Under the pieces are notes generated by a model. That model had not been told where the DNA came from and ran no database searches. It was given only the letters and a program-made list of their open reading frames with translations. A DNA stretch of 64,000 nucleotides from Kibdelosporangium persicum. GTDB taxonomy: Bacteria > Actinomycetota > Actinomycetes > Mycobacteriales > Pseudonocardiaceae. Numbering within the stretch: position 1 is the first letter of the stretch; every line of letters starts with the position of its first letter. Position numbers and translations under genes: made by a program. Shown here piece by piece: positions 10,747-19,248 of this stretch. The stretch is taken from contig NZ_JAAATY010000042.1 in NCBI RefSeq assembly GCF_013280595.1, positions 1 to 64,000 of the forward strand, written 5' to 3'.

Positions 10747-10947
10747 ATGACTGCGATCCCCCCACACGATGACGTGTCGAAGCTGACCTTGGTCTGCGAC
10801 GGGTGTGGCGACAGCGTGTCGGAAAACAAGCCGTCCGCCGACTATCGAGCCGCGTGGTTACTGCTGTGGCAACAGGCTGTGCACGCTTCATGGAAGGGCA
10901 ACGCGCGGCCGATCGGCCCACACTACTGCCCGGAATGCGAAGCCTGA
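10747..10947 (+). CDS. Small zinc-ribbon-like protein, copy 1
   Basis: A 66-residue protein with paired CxxC motifs: 'LVCDGCGD' near the start and 'HYCPECEA' at the end, flanking a helical, Trp-rich centre ('AAWLLLWQQAVHASW'). Four cysteines in this arrangement suggest one bound zinc. It is clearly paralogous to the gene at 11053-11259. The ATG at 10747 is used; GTG at 10732 is an alternative. Function unknown. Confidence 0.6.
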   Translation: MTAIPPHDDVSKLTLVCDGCGDSVSENKPSADYRAAWLLLWQQAVHASWKGNARPIGPHYCPECEA

Positions 10948-11052
10948 ACTTGATCTTTCCGGGTGTCTCCCGAACAGAGGCAACTGTTGCATCGCGCAAG
11001 ATTAGCCAGTTGAATTGCCGGACCGTGCGACGCGACGACTATCGAGAAGGAC

Positions 11053-11259
11053 ATGACGGCACAGCCCAAAAACCATCACTCGGACTCACGGCTCGCCCTG
11101 GTCTGCGACAGCTGTCAGACCACGCGCAGCACCTCGACCGAATACCTGACCTTTCGCGGCGCGTGGCTGCAACTGTGGCAGCACGCGACCAACGAAGGAT
11201 GGCACGGCACCGATCAGCCGACCGGACCACACCGCTGTCCCTCATGCGTTTCACGGTGA
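11053..11259 (+). CDS. Small zinc-ribbon-like protein, copy 2
   Basis: A 68-residue paralogue of the preceding small gene: 'LVCDSCQT', 'GAWLQLWQHATNEGW' and 'HRCPSCVSR' align one-to-one with its CxxC motifs and Trp-rich centre. A GAGAAGGA ribosome-binding site lies just before the ATG. The ~105-base gap between the copies holds no other gene. The role is unknown; small paired CxxC proteins often bind zinc and may act in regulation. Confidence 0.6.
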   Translation: MTAQPKNHHSDSRLALVCDSCQTTRSTSTEYLTFRGAWLQLWQHATNEGWHGTDQPTGPHRCPSCVSR

Positions 11260-11351
11260 CCGAGGTGGACAAACGCCACGCCGGATCGCGCAGGCCGACG
11301 TTCCGGCGGTGTGCCGAGCCACGGGGAGCCGGATGAGGTACAACTACACAT

Positions 11352-11840
11352 ATGGCTCGCGTTCTGCCCACCTCCCAGGCTCCTGACGACGTCGACGCCG
11401 TCACCGACGCGGTGTTGGCCGCGTCCCGGCTGTTGGTGACCGTCTCGGCTCGGTCGATCGCGGCGGTTGACGACACCATCACGATCCCGCAGTTCCGGCT
11501 CCTGGTAGTGCTGGGCAGCGAAGGCCCGCAGAAACTCACCTCGGTGGCCCAGGCTCTGGGAGTCAACCCGTCGACCGCCACGCGCATGGTCGACCGTTTG
11601 GTCACGGCGGGCCTGATCGACCGGCAGCCCAATCCGGCCTCTCGGCGTGAACTGGTGGTCGCCCTCACCAGACGGGGCCGGACGGTCGTCAGCAACGTCA
11701 CCAAGCGCCGGCGCGCCCAGATCGAACAGATCGTCGGGCAGATGTCCCCGACCTCCCGGCGCGGACTGGTACGGGCACTGTCGGCGTTCGCCGCCGCAGG
11801 CGGGGAATCGACCGGCAACACCGAGATCTTCTGGGTCTAG
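11352..11840 (+). CDS. MarR-family transcriptional regulator
   Basis: A 162-residue winged-helix protein. The helix-turn-helix is 'LTSVAQALGVNPSTATRMVDRLVTAGLIDRQP', followed by the wing 'NPASRRELVVALTRRG'. It acts as a dimeric DNA-binding regulator. No divergent target gene lies upstream, so it is unclear what it controls; the two zinc-ribbon-like genes precede it in the same direction. Confidence 0.88.
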   Translation: MARVLPTSQAPDDVDAVTDAVLAASRLLVTVSARSIAAVDDTITIPQFRLLVVLGSEGPQKLTSVAQALGVNPSTATRMVDRLVTAGLIDRQPNPASRRELVVALTRRGRTVVSNVTKRRRAQIEQIVGQMSPTSRRGLVRALSAFAAAGGESTGNTEIFWV

Positions 11841-11927
11841 GCTCCAGCGCGCAGGCCGGAATCCGGCCGGTGTTCCGGTCCCATGCCGGGTATCACTGCA
11901 TTGGGCACGTATCCGCGCCCAGCTTGG

Positions 11928-12140
11928 TCATCCCGAGTGACCACGGCCGTCAGTATGGGTCAGTTGGGATGCGCGTATGTAGAGGTACTTCTGCTCAGGA
12001 AGACTGGCGGTCAGCCGGGCCGCGCGGAGGTAGTCCTCTTGGGCTTCCCGGTTCCTGCCGGCCATCTCCACTGGTCGGAGCGACACGGGTCTGGCGGACA
12101 TGCCGTGTTCACGTCTCCAGGCAGCGGCGGAGCCGGTCAA
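11928..12140 (-). pseudogene. Possible remnant of an ECF sigma factor C-terminus
   Basis: This leftward frame contains 'RNREAQEDYLRAARLTASLPEQKYL', which resembles the last ~30 residues of large ECF sigma factors with a TPR-like C-terminal extension (pattern GR..EA...Y.RAL.LT....E..YL..R). No sigma2 or sigma4 region is found upstream; instead the frame runs into the SRPBCC gene. If the match is real it is a decayed fragment. The evidence is a short visual similarity only. Confidence 0.3.
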
Positions 12141-12540
12141 GGTCGGCGCTGATGTTCTTGTGCACCTGTTTGGCCAGCAGAGGCGTCGCCCATCGGAAAA
12201 ACCACCCGGGCCGGCCCGTGGCGTGGATCGCGACCTCGGTCCCGCCCTCGACGTCGGCCAGTTCGTAGCGAACGGTCATCGGAAACGGTCGCTCGACCTG
12301 AAGCTCGACCAGCCGGTCGGGCTCGTGCTTGGTGACAACGTATCGGTACGTGAACGAGCGGCCCAGAAAACGCGCCGTGCGCTCGACCTTCGCACCGGTG
12401 ACGAGCAGTCCTGGTCGAGCGGGAACACTGGAGGTGATCCCACCCGTCCAGCGCATGTCGTTCGCCGGATCGAACATGAACGCCGCGACATCCGCCCTCG
12501 TTCGGCGGACGCGCACCACGGGACGGACATCGACAGCCAT
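12109..12540 (-). CDS. SRPBCC-family (START/polyketide-cyclase fold) protein
   Basis: A 143-residue protein with the SRPBCC pattern: an N-terminal strand ('VRPVVRVRRTRADVAAFMFDPANDMRW'), a central 'YRYVVTKHEPDRLVELQVERPFPMTVRYEL' and a long C-terminal helix ('FRWATPLLAKQVHKNISADLDRLRRCLE'). The fold binds small hydrophobic ligands. The ATG at 12540 is chosen because GGAGGG sits 8 bases upstream; an in-frame GTG at 12555 overlaps that site. Confidence 0.75.
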   Translation of the reverse strand: MAVDVRPVVRVRRTRADVAAFMFDPANDMRWTGGITSSVPARPGLLVTGAKVERTARFLGRSFTYRYVVTKHEPDRLVELQVERPFPMTVRYELADVEGGTEVAIHATGRPGWFFRWATPLLAKQVHKNISADLDRLRRCLET

Positions 12541-12705
12541 ATCGGCTCCCTCCACACGGACTCGTGCGGGATCAGTCCATCACGAGAGGTCTCTTCGCGC
12601 AGCTGGAAACCCTCACGAGAGCCGACGGACCGCACGTCCCGGGGAACGCGGTCTCGGGGGCAGGAAAGCCCAGCAAGGTGCCGTCGCGACGCAGGGAGAT
12701 GGCCG

Positions 12706-13323
12706 TTAATCATGGAACGTACGGTCGAGGTGATAGCCCAGCACCGCAATGGCTTCCGCCGGCGTGCGTTGTCCGACCAGGACACCAGTACCGAGTCCAT
12801 GGCTCACCGCGAGCAGGCGTGCCGCTTCGGTCGGAGCATCGAGATCGGCGGGCAACTCGCCTGTCGCCTGCGCCCGAGCCAGCACATCGCCGAGTTGTCG
12901 TTCCAGTCGTTTCGGACCCTCGACGAACGGTTGCTCAGCCAGTTCCCGGTCGGTCATCGCCAGTACCGCGTACGACGTCCACATCAAGTGGAACGTGCGA
13001 CTTCGCTCGTCGGTCGGCAGAGCCTCGGCCAGCAGCGCCTCGACGAGAACACGCGCTGGCACCGGATCTGGCAGTTCGGCCAGCCGCGCGGCCCACCGGT
13101 CGCGGCTCTCACACTCCAGATACTCGAGCGTGGCGTGCATCAGACGCGCTTTGGACTGAAAGTAGTGCTGAACCAACCGCAGAGAGACCTCCGTCTCCGC
13201 GGCCACTGCTCGCATGGTCACCGCATGCAAGCCCTCCCGCACGGCCACCCGCAGCAGACCTTCGATGATCTGCTTCCGGCGAACAGCGTGATCGACGACC
13301 TTCGGCACGTTTTTATGATACAC
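12706..13323 (-). CDS. TetR-family transcriptional regulator
   Basis: A 205-residue protein with an N-terminal TetR helix-turn-helix ('AVTMRAVAAETEVSLRLVQHYFQSKARLM') and an all-helical ligand-binding C-terminal domain. It is transcribed divergently from the MFS pump gene, 20 bases away, and the gap contains a palindrome. It most likely represses the pump and itself. The start is uncertain: the GTG at 13323 lies inside the palindrome, and GTG at 13308 is an alternative; neither has a clear Shine-Dalgarno. Confidence 0.88.
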   Translation of the reverse strand: MYHKNVPKVVDHAVRRKQIIEGLLRVAVREGLHAVTMRAVAAETEVSLRLVQHYFQSKARLMHATLEYLECESRDRWAARLAELPDPVPARVLVEALLAEALPTDERSRTFHLMWTSYAVLAMTDRELAEQPFVEGPKRLERQLGDVLARAQATGELPADLDAPTEAARLLAVSHGLGTGVLVGQRTPAEAIAVLGYHLDRTFHD

Positions 13324-13336
13324 GTGTATAACAAAA
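13311..13336. promoter_or_regulatory. Palindromic operator between tetR and MFS pump
   Basis: The 12-base perfect palindrome ATACACGTGTAT (13318-13329) lies exactly between the divergent starts and is flanked by a T-run on the left and an A-run on the right that extend the symmetry. Its place fits a TetR operator covering both promoters. The inference is from position and symmetry only. Confidence 0.65.
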
Positions 13337-13343
13337 AAAGGGG

Positions 13344-14654
13344 GTGCTTCCCGTGGTACTGGCGCTGGCGTGCGTGGCGCAGTTCATGGTGGTGCTGGAT
13401 GTGTCGATCGTGAACGTGGCGTTGCCGTCGATCCAGCGCGTGCTCGGCCTCGGTGAGTCGGGCCCGCAGTGGGTGGTGAACGCTTACGCGCTGGTGTTCG
13501 CCGGCTTTCTGTTGCTCGGTGGGCGGTTGGCTGACCTGTACGGGCTGCGGCGGGTGTTTCTGTCCGGCCTCGTCCTGTTCGGCGGAGCCAGCCTGGCCGG
13601 CGGTCTGGCCGACGACGCCGGCCTGCTCATCGCGGCACGTGCCGCACAGGGCCTGGGTGCCGCGATCCTCGCCCCCGCGACGGTGACCGCACTCACCACC
13701 ACGTTCCGGGAAGGACCAGAGCGAACTCGCGCGTTGGCGATCTGGACCGCGGTCGGCCTGGCGGGCGGCACGGCGGGCAACCTGATCGGCGGAGTGCTGA
13801 CCGAGTACCTGTCATGGCGGTCGACGTTGCTGATCAACGTCCCCCTGTGTGCACTGGCTGTCCCTCTTGTCCTGCGCGGTCTCGCCCCTGCTCCTGTTCG
13901 TCGAACCCGGTCCCGCTTGGATCTTCCCGGCGCGGTGCTCGCCACGAGTGGACTGGCGGCACTGGCCTACGGGTTCGCGCACAACCCGGCCGCGCTCGCG
14001 ATCGGCGTCGCTGCTCTTGCGTCATTCGTTGTGGTGGAAGCGAGATCCACGGCCGTGCCGCTGTTCCCGTTACGCTTGCTGCGGTCCCCGGCAATCCGGG
14101 TGGGCAACATCGCCATGCTGCTCGCCGGAGCGTGCCTCAACCCGATGTGGTACTTCCTCACCCTGACCATGCAGAACCTCCTGCACTACCCGGCTTTGCT
14201 CACCGGACTTGGCTTTCTGCCGCACACCGTGGTCTCGATCGCCGTCGGGATGTTCCTCACACCAAGACTCATGCGACACGTGGACAGCCGCATCCTGGTC
14301 AGCGTCGGCGCACTGATCGGCGCGGCCGGATTCTGGTGGCAGAGCCGAATCTCCCCGGACAGCGACTACCTGTCCGGCATTCTCGGCCCAGCAGTGATCA
14401 TCTCGTTCGGCGGCGGACTGCTCAACACACCGATCACCACCATCGTCACCTCAGGTGTCAACGCGGCGGATGCCGGTGCGGCGTCAGGCTTGATGAACAC
14501 GACCAAACAGATCGGCGGCGCGCTGGGCCTCGCCGTTCTGGTGACTGCCACGGACACGTACGCCGAGGCGTTTCTCGCGATCGGCGCGGTCCTCGTGGTC
14601 GTCGCCATATTCGGTCGTGTGCTGCCCGCACGCCGCTGCGACGAGAAAGCGTAA
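13344..14654 (+). CDS. MFS drug exporter (DHA2/EmrB-QacA type)
   Basis: A 436-residue membrane protein with the DHA2 signatures: 'QFMVVLDVSIVNVALPSI' in TM1 (motif D1), 'GGRLADLYGLRRVFLSG' (motif A) and a motif-C-like segment 'AIWTAVGLAGGTAGNLIGGVLTEYLSWRSTLLINVP'. It would use proton motive force to expel small molecules. It is shorter than most 14-TM members. It is divergent from, and probably repressed by, the adjacent TetR protein. A GTG start at 13344 is used. Confidence 0.87.
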   Translation: MLPVVLALACVAQFMVVLDVSIVNVALPSIQRVLGLGESGPQWVVNAYALVFAGFLLLGGRLADLYGLRRVFLSGLVLFGGASLAGGLADDAGLLIAARAAQGLGAAILAPATVTALTTTFREGPERTRALAIWTAVGLAGGTAGNLIGGVLTEYLSWRSTLLINVPLCALAVPLVLRGLAPAPVRRTRSRLDLPGAVLATSGLAALAYGFAHNPAALAIGVAALASFVVVEARSTAVPLFPLRLLRSPAIRVGNIAMLLAGACLNPMWYFLTLTMQNLLHYPALLTGLGFLPHTVVSIAVGMFLTPRLMRHVDSRILVSVGALIGAAGFWWQSRISPDSDYLSGILGPAVIISFGGGLLNTPITTIVTSGVNAADAGAASGLMNTTKQIGGALGLAVLVTATDTYAEAFLAIGAVLVVVAIFGRVLPARRCDEKA

Positions 14655-14685
14655 CTGTTTGTGTCTCGTCGCCCGAAGCCGTATG

Positions 14686-14895
14686 TCAATGCGCGTCGGC
14701 GAGCCGTCCGGACAGCTTGCTGTGCAGCTTTTCGCTGTGCGGGTTCAGGCCGGTGATCTCCGCCGCGATGCCGCGGGAGGCGAACTTCGCCGTGACCACG
14801 TCCAGTGTGGCCACTGCGGAACTGTCCCAGACGTGGGCGCCGGACAGGTCGATGACGACCTTCGAGACGGATTCGGAGTAGTTGAACGAATGCAT
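14686..14895 (-). pseudogene. Truncated SulP transporter: STAS-domain tail only
   Basis: The 69 residues from M ('MHSFNYSESVSKVVIDLSGAHVWDSSAVATLD...GLNPHSEKLHSKLSGRL') match the C-terminal STAS domain of SulP-family anion transporters, whose full length is ~490-550 residues. None of the ~10 membrane helices is present; upstream on this strand is the MerR gene read antisense. Full SulP genes are often found divergent from a MerR gene of this type, so a deletion of the membrane part is likely. A functional free STAS protein is the alternative. Confidence 0.55.
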
Positions 14896-14915
14896 GACGA
14901 AGGCGAGGGCATCGC

Positions 14916-15323
14916 GTGGGCGAGCACATGCAGATCGGCGAAGTGGCCGAACGCACCGGCCTGTCCCTGCGCACCATCCGGTACTACGAAGAAGTCGGCC
15001 TCGCGGTCCCCAGCGCCCGCAGCCAAGGCGGATTCCGGCTCTACACACAGTCGGAGTTGGACCGGCTGAACCTGATCAAGCGCATGAAACCCCTTGGCTT
15101 CCACCTGGAGGAAATGCGGGACCTGCTCGCCGTCCTCGACCCTGACAAGGCCTCCGGCAAGCGGCTGACCGCCGGTCAGCGCCGTGCACGACTGCGCGAG
15201 TACACCGAAACCGCCGAGGAACGGTGCACAGAACTTCGAGCAACCCTCGCCACAGCCGAGGAGTTCGCCGACATGCTCCGCGCCCGCCTGCACGATACGG
15301 AACCCGTGAACAACGGCAAGTAG
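14916..15323 (+). CDS. MerR-family transcriptional regulator
   Basis: A 135-residue regulator with the MerR DNA-binding start 'MQIGEVAERTGLSLRTIRYYEEVGLAVPSARSQGGFRLYTQSEL', a dimerisation helix (~75-125) and no effector cysteine pair. The GTG at 14916 ('MGEHMQIGEV') is used; M5 at 14928 is equally possible. It is divergent from the SulP remnant, and regulators of this type are commonly paired with SulP carbonate/sulfate transporters. Confidence 0.85.
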   Translation: MGEHMQIGEVAERTGLSLRTIRYYEEVGLAVPSARSQGGFRLYTQSELDRLNLIKRMKPLGFHLEEMRDLLAVLDPDKASGKRLTAGQRRARLREYTETAEERCTELRATLATAEEFADMLRARLHDTEPVNNGK

Positions 15324-15440
15324 GGCGTTCTCTTCCCTGGTCGGCAGATGCGGCCGGCGCCGTTCGCTGCTCACTCCCGGCTGACCTGGGACACCTACCT
15401 TGACCAGCGGACCTGGTCGAAACGTGCCAATCGGCGTTCC

Positions 15441-15896
15441 TCACCCGTTCCCACTCCGGGCATGCCACCGGTCGATCACCGCGGGCAGCTCGTTCATCAG
15501 GTACGTGTAGAAGTCGCGCATCTCGACCAGGCGCTGACCGGCGACACTGTGCTCGCCGACCGCGTCGATCCCCTCGTTGGCCGCTTCCTGCATGACCTTG
15601 ACGATCTCGTTCTGACTGGACATCAGGATGGCCCAGGCGCCGGGCCGGAACCGGAAGTGTTCCCGCCTGCTGCCCGGGGCGGGCACCCGCTCGATCAGCC
15701 CGACCGCCGTGAGCGACTTGATCGCCGTGGACACCGTGCCCGGGCTGATGGTGAGCCATTCGGACAGCTCGCCCGCGGTCACCGTCTCCTGCTCGGCGAA
15801 CAGCAGAGCACACATCACCCGCGCGGTCATCCGCTGCATCCCACCAGTGGTCAGCGTCAGCGCGAGCCGCTCAGCCGCCTCCATCCGCCCGTCCAT
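15441..15896 (-). CDS. MarR/GbsR-type transcriptional regulator of the adjacent ABC exporter
   Basis: A 151-residue winged-helix protein: 'MTARVMCALLFAEQETVTAGELSEWLTISPGTVSTAIKSLTAVGLIERVPAPGSRREHF' covers the helix-turn-helix and wing, followed by helices for dimerisation. It is transcribed away from the three-gene ABC exporter, with an 80-base shared region containing an inverted repeat. It is probably the repressor of that operon. Confidence 0.85.
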   Translation of the reverse strand: MDGRMEAAERLALTLTTGGMQRMTARVMCALLFAEQETVTAGELSEWLTISPGTVSTAIKSLTAVGLIERVPAPGSRREHFRFRPGAWAILMSSQNEIVKVMQEAANEGIDAVGEHSVAGQRLVEMRDFYTYLMNELPAVIDRWHARSGNG

Positions 15897-15927
15897 CGGT
15901 CTCCTTCCCAGATCCTGACGCGATCTT

Positions 15928-15971
15928 AACAGTACCGAATCTTTGCAAATCTGCGAAAACTCGATACTGTT
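15928..15971. promoter_or_regulatory. Inverted repeat in the marR/ABC divergent promoter
   Basis: Eleven-base arms at 15928-15938 (AACAGTACCGA) and 15961-15971 (TCGATACTGTT) are complementary with one mismatch, and an inner TTTGCAAA palindrome lies between them (15942-15949). The region is AT-rich and separates the two divergent starts, as expected for the regulator's operator over both promoters. Confidence 0.6.
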
Positions 15972-15976
15972 CTGGC

Positions 15977-16840
15977 ATGACCGTCATCGAGGTCGACGAC
16001 CTCACCTTCACCTATCCCGGCAGCGCCGAACCGGCCGTGCGCGGCATGGACTTCACCGTCGGCACGGGCGAGATCTTCGGGTTCCTCGGCCCCAGCGGCG
16101 CGGGCAAGTCGACCACCCAGAAGATCCTCATCGGCCTGCTGACCGGCCACGGCGGCACAGTGTCGGTGTGGGGCAAGGACCCGGCCGCCTGGGGACAGGA
16201 CTACTACCAGCGCGTCGGTGTGTCCTTCGAACTGCCCAACCACTACCAGAAACTCACCGCACTGGAGAACCTCCAGTTCTTCGCATCCCTGTACGACAAG
16301 TCCACACTGGACCCGATGGAGCTGCTCGACTCCGTCGGCCTCGCCGAGGACGCCCACACTCGCGTCGGCAGGTTCTCCAAGGGAATGCAGATGCGGCTGG
16401 TGTTCGTCCGCGCCCTGCTGCACGACCCCGACCTGCTGTTCCTCGACGAACCCACCTCCGGGCTCGACCCGGTCAACGCCCGCAAGGTCAAAGACATCGT
16501 GCTGCGCGAGAAAGCCCGCGGCAAAACCATCTTCCTGACCACCCACGACATGGCCACCGCCGACCAGCTCTGCGACCGCGTCGCGTTCGTCGTCGACGGC
16601 CGGATCGCCGCGATGGATTCGCCCCGTGAGCTCAAAGTCGCCCGTAGCCAGCGCGAAGTGCGCGTCGAGTACCGCAACGAGTCGGAATCGTTGACCGCCA
16701 CGGACTTCCCGCTCGACGGACTGGCCGACAACCCGGACTTCCTCGCCGTGCTGCGTACCGAACGCGTGGAAACCCTGCACAGCCAAGAAGCGAGCCTGGA
16801 CGACGTGTTCGTCGAGGCCACCGGCCGGAGCCTGACATGA
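15977..16840 (+). CDS. ABC transporter ATP-binding protein
   Basis: A 287-residue ABC ATPase: Walker A 'GPSGAGKSTTQ' (38-48), signature 'VGRFSKGMQMRL' (an LSGGQ variant, FSKGM), Walker B 'DLLFLDEPTSGLD', and the switch His in 'TTHDMA'. Its C-terminal ~70 residues form the extension common in drug and lantibiotic exporters. It overlaps the next gene by 4 bases (ATGA). The three-gene set resembles the Rv2688c-Rv2686c fluoroquinolone exporter organisation. Confidence 0.9.
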   Translation: MTVIEVDDLTFTYPGSAEPAVRGMDFTVGTGEIFGFLGPSGAGKSTTQKILIGLLTGHGGTVSVWGKDPAAWGQDYYQRVGVSFELPNHYQKLTALENLQFFASLYDKSTLDPMELLDSVGLAEDAHTRVGRFSKGMQMRLVFVRALLHDPDLLFLDEPTSGLDPVNARKVKDIVLREKARGKTIFLTTHDMATADQLCDRVAFVVDGRIAAMDSPRELKVARSQREVRVEYRNESESLTATDFPLDGLADNPDFLAVLRTERVETLHSQEASLDDVFVEATGRSLT

Positions 16841-17547
16841 GCCGCCTGACGGCCGCGCTGAAGCTGGAGATCACCCTCCAGCGCCGGTACAAGTTCCTGC
16901 ACGCCGCGGTGTTCTCCGGTGTGCTGTGGCTCGCCCTGCTGCTGCCCATGCCCAGCGACCTGCGCTCCACAGCGGAGCCCTACGTCATCCTCGGCGATCT
17001 GATGATCGTCGGCTTCTTCTTCGTCGCCGCCGCCGTCTTCTTCGAGAAAGGCGAACGAACCCTGCACGCACTGGTCGCCACACCATTGCGGTTCCGGGAA
17101 TACCTCGCGTCCAAAGTAGTCACACTGACCACGTTATCCGTTGTGCTCGCGGTGTTCGTGGCCACCACCACACACGGCGTGCACTACGACCTGCCGTTGC
17201 TCGTGCTCGGCGCCACACTGGGAACCATCTTGATGCTCCTGCTCGGCTTCCTCACCGCACTGCCGTTCACGTCCGTCAGCGACTGGTTCATGCCCTCGGT
17301 GCTCCCGATCGCGCTGTTCAACCTGCCGATCTTCCACTACTCAGGACTGTCGGACGCGGCCTGGTTCTTCCTGATTCCCACCCAGGGACCGCTCATGGTC
17401 CTCGGTGCCGCCTTCGACCAGAAAACCCTGACCGCGTGGCAGTTCGCCTACAGCGTGGGCTATCCAGTGCTGTTCGCGGCCGGGATGTGGCTGCTGGCCC
17501 ACCGGATGTTCGACAAGTACCTCGTGGCCAAGACCGGAGGAGCCTGA
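16837..17547 (+). CDS. ABC transporter permease, subunit 1
   Basis: A 236-residue protein with about six transmembrane helices, e.g. 'FLHAAVFSGVLWLALLLPM' and 'LVLGATLGTILMLLLGFLTALPF', of the ABC-2 type. The cytoplasmic 'FFEKGERTLHALVATPLRFREYLASKVVT' segment between early helices is typical of ABC-2 permeases. Its start overlaps the ATPase stop, so translation is coupled. It pairs with the next permease as a heterodimer. Confidence 0.85.
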   Translation: MSRLTAALKLEITLQRRYKFLHAAVFSGVLWLALLLPMPSDLRSTAEPYVILGDLMIVGFFFVAAAVFFEKGERTLHALVATPLRFREYLASKVVTLTTLSVVLAVFVATTTHGVHYDLPLLVLGATLGTILMLLLGFLTALPFTSVSDWFMPSVLPIALFNLPIFHYSGLSDAAWFFLIPTQGPLMVLGAAFDQKTLTAWQFAYSVGYPVLFAAGMWLLAHRMFDKYLVAKTGGA

Positions 17548-17548
17548 C

Positions 17549-18277
17549 ATGACCAACGCCTTCGCCGCATTCGGCCGCAACGACCTGCGTGGCGTCGGTC
17601 GCGATACCCTGCTGGCCGGCATGTTCCTCGCACCGCTGGTCTGGATCGCCATGGTCCGGTTCGCCACCCCACCGGTCACCCGCCTACTGGCTGAGAACCA
17701 GGTCGACCTGAGGCCGTACTACCCACTGATCCTCGTCGGCTTCCTGTTGCTCACCAGCGCGATCATCGTCGGCGGCGTCACCGCGCTGATCGTGCTGGAA
17801 GAGCGGGACGCCAACACCCTGGCCGCGGTGCGGATCACCCCGGCGTCCCTGGGCCGCTACATCGGCTACCGGGCGATCATCGCCGTCCTCCTCACGACGG
17901 TCTACGTCATCGGCACGATCACCGCCAGCGGCCTGTTCCCCGCCCGTCACCTACCCGCGCTGATCCCGATCGGCCTGCTGACCGGCTTGTCCGCGCTCGT
18001 GATCGCACTGGCCATCCTGGCCGTCGCCAAGAACAAGGTCGAAGGGATCGCCGCGATCCGCGCACTGGGCATCGTCGTCGCCGGACTGCCCCTGCTGCCC
18101 GCGTTCATCGATTCGAACTGGCAGCTGGCCTTCGGAGTGCTGCCCACCTACTGGCCCGCCCAAGCGTTCCTGACCGCGAGCGACGGCGGCACGTGGTGGC
18201 CGTACCTCATCGGAGGCATCGCCTACCACGCACTCGTCGTGTGGCCGCTGTACCGCCGCTTCATCCGCGCGCGTTAG
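17549..18277 (+). CDS. ABC transporter permease, subunit 2
   Basis: A 242-residue ABC-2 permease with six predicted helices; the conserved cytoplasmic element is '[28 protein letters not shown]'. It starts one base after the first permease ends, so the three genes form one operon. The end of the gene is overlapped antisense by the unterminated reading frame of the neighbouring epimerase gene. Confidence 0.85.
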   Translation: MTNAFAAFGRNDLRGVGRDTLLAGMFLAPLVWIAMVRFATPPVTRLLAENQVDLRPYYPLILVGFLLLTSAIIVGGVTALIVLEERDANTLAAVRITPASLGRYIGYRAIIAVLLTTVYVIGTITASGLFPARHLPALIPIGLLTGLSALVIALAILAVAKNKVEGIAAIRALGIVVAGLPLLPAFIDSNWQLAFGVLPTYWPAQAFLTASDGGTWWPYLIGGIAYHALVVWPLYRRFIRAR

Positions 18278-19222
18278 CCGGAGTTGCGCGTCGAACCAAG
18301 CAACAGTCCTTTGTAGACCCCGGTGGAGCGGGATCTGGGGAACCCACCGAAGCACTTGCTGGGCGCGAGTGATGTCGGGACGCCGGACCGAAGGGTCGTC
18401 CACGGGCCGGTCGACGAACCGAATCGAACTGCGGCACCGGGTCAGGTCGCGGATCGTATGGGCCAGTTCGAGGATACTGGTCTCCGCTGTGTTGCCGATG
18501 TTGATCGGCCCGCTGTCGCCTGAGGCGGCGAACAACAGGATTCCGTCCACTGTGTCGTCGACAAAGCAGACCGAGCGAGTTTGACTGCCGTCCCCGGTCA
18601 CTGTGAGAGGCTGGTTTGTCAGCGCCTGACGGACCAAAGTGGGGATGACACGCCCGTCGTCCAGACGCATGCGAGGTCCATAGGTGTTGAAGAGGCGCGC
18701 GATTCCGGTATTGACGTCGTACGTTCGGCGATACGCCATTGTGAGAGCCTCGGCGAAGCGTTTCGCCTCGTCGTACACGCTCCGCGGACCGACCGGGTTG
18801 ACGTTGCCCCAGTACGTCTCCGGTTGTGGGTGGACCAGTGGATCTCCGTAGACCTCGGAGGTGGAAGCCAGGATGAAGCGTGCCCGTTTTGTCCTGGCCA
18901 GGCCGAGGGCGTTCAGCGTCCCGATCGATCCCGCCTTGAGGGTGTGCACCGGCAGCCGCAGATAATCCACGGGAGACGCCGGTGAAGCGAGATGAAATAC
19001 CAGGTCCACCCGCCCGGGAATCCCTATCCGATCGGTCACGTCATGTCTGATGAGCTGGAACCGCGGGTTGGCCAGCAAGTCGCCGACGTTCGCCGCGGTC
19101 CCGGTGAGGAAGTTGTCCAGGCAGATCACTTCCGCCTGCCGGCCCAGTAACCGTTCGCACAGGTGCGAGCCGAGGAAACCCGCACCTCCGGTGACCACGA
19201 CACGCCCTACCGAATCAGCCAT
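17951..19222 (-). CDS. UDP-glucuronate decarboxylase-like SDR, with an antisense overrun at its 3' end
   Basis: The first ~311 residues (from 19222 to about 18290) are a complete extended SDR: '[19 protein letters not shown]' (NAD-binding GxxGxxG), '[41 protein letters not shown]' (Ser and YxxxK catalytic residues) and '[10 protein letters not shown]'. This pattern is typical of UDP-xylose synthases and dTDP-glucose 4,6-dehydratases; UDP-glucuronate decarboxylase is favoured. The frame has no stop where the family normally ends and runs ~110 residues through the permease gene antisense to 17951. A TAA in another frame near 18284 suggests a late frameshift or sequence error. It may supply a pentose nucleotide sugar to the cluster that follows. 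Confidence 0.75.
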   Translation of the reverse strand: MADSVGRVVVTGGAGFLGSHLCERLLGRQAEVICLDNFLTGTAANVGDLLANPRFQLIRHDVTDRIGIPGRVDLVFHLASPASPVDYLRLPVHTLKAGSIGTLNALGLARTKRARFILASTSEVYGDPLVHPQPETYWGNVNPVGPRSVYDEAKRFAEALTMAYRRTYDVNTGIARLFNTYGPRMRLDDGRVIPTLVRQALTNQPLTVTGDGSQTRSVCFVDDTVDGILLFAASGDSGPINIGNTAETSILELAHTIRDLTRCRSSIRFVDRPVDDPSVRRPDITRAQQVLRWVPQIPLHRGLQRTVAWFDAQLRLTRADEAAVQRPHDECVVGDASDEVRPPRAAVARGQERLGGPVGGQHSEGQLPVRIDERGQQGQSGDDDAQCADRGDPFDLVLGDGQDGQCDHERGQAGQQADRDQRG

Positions 19223-19248
19223 CGTCACACTCTTCCCTCGACGAGCAG

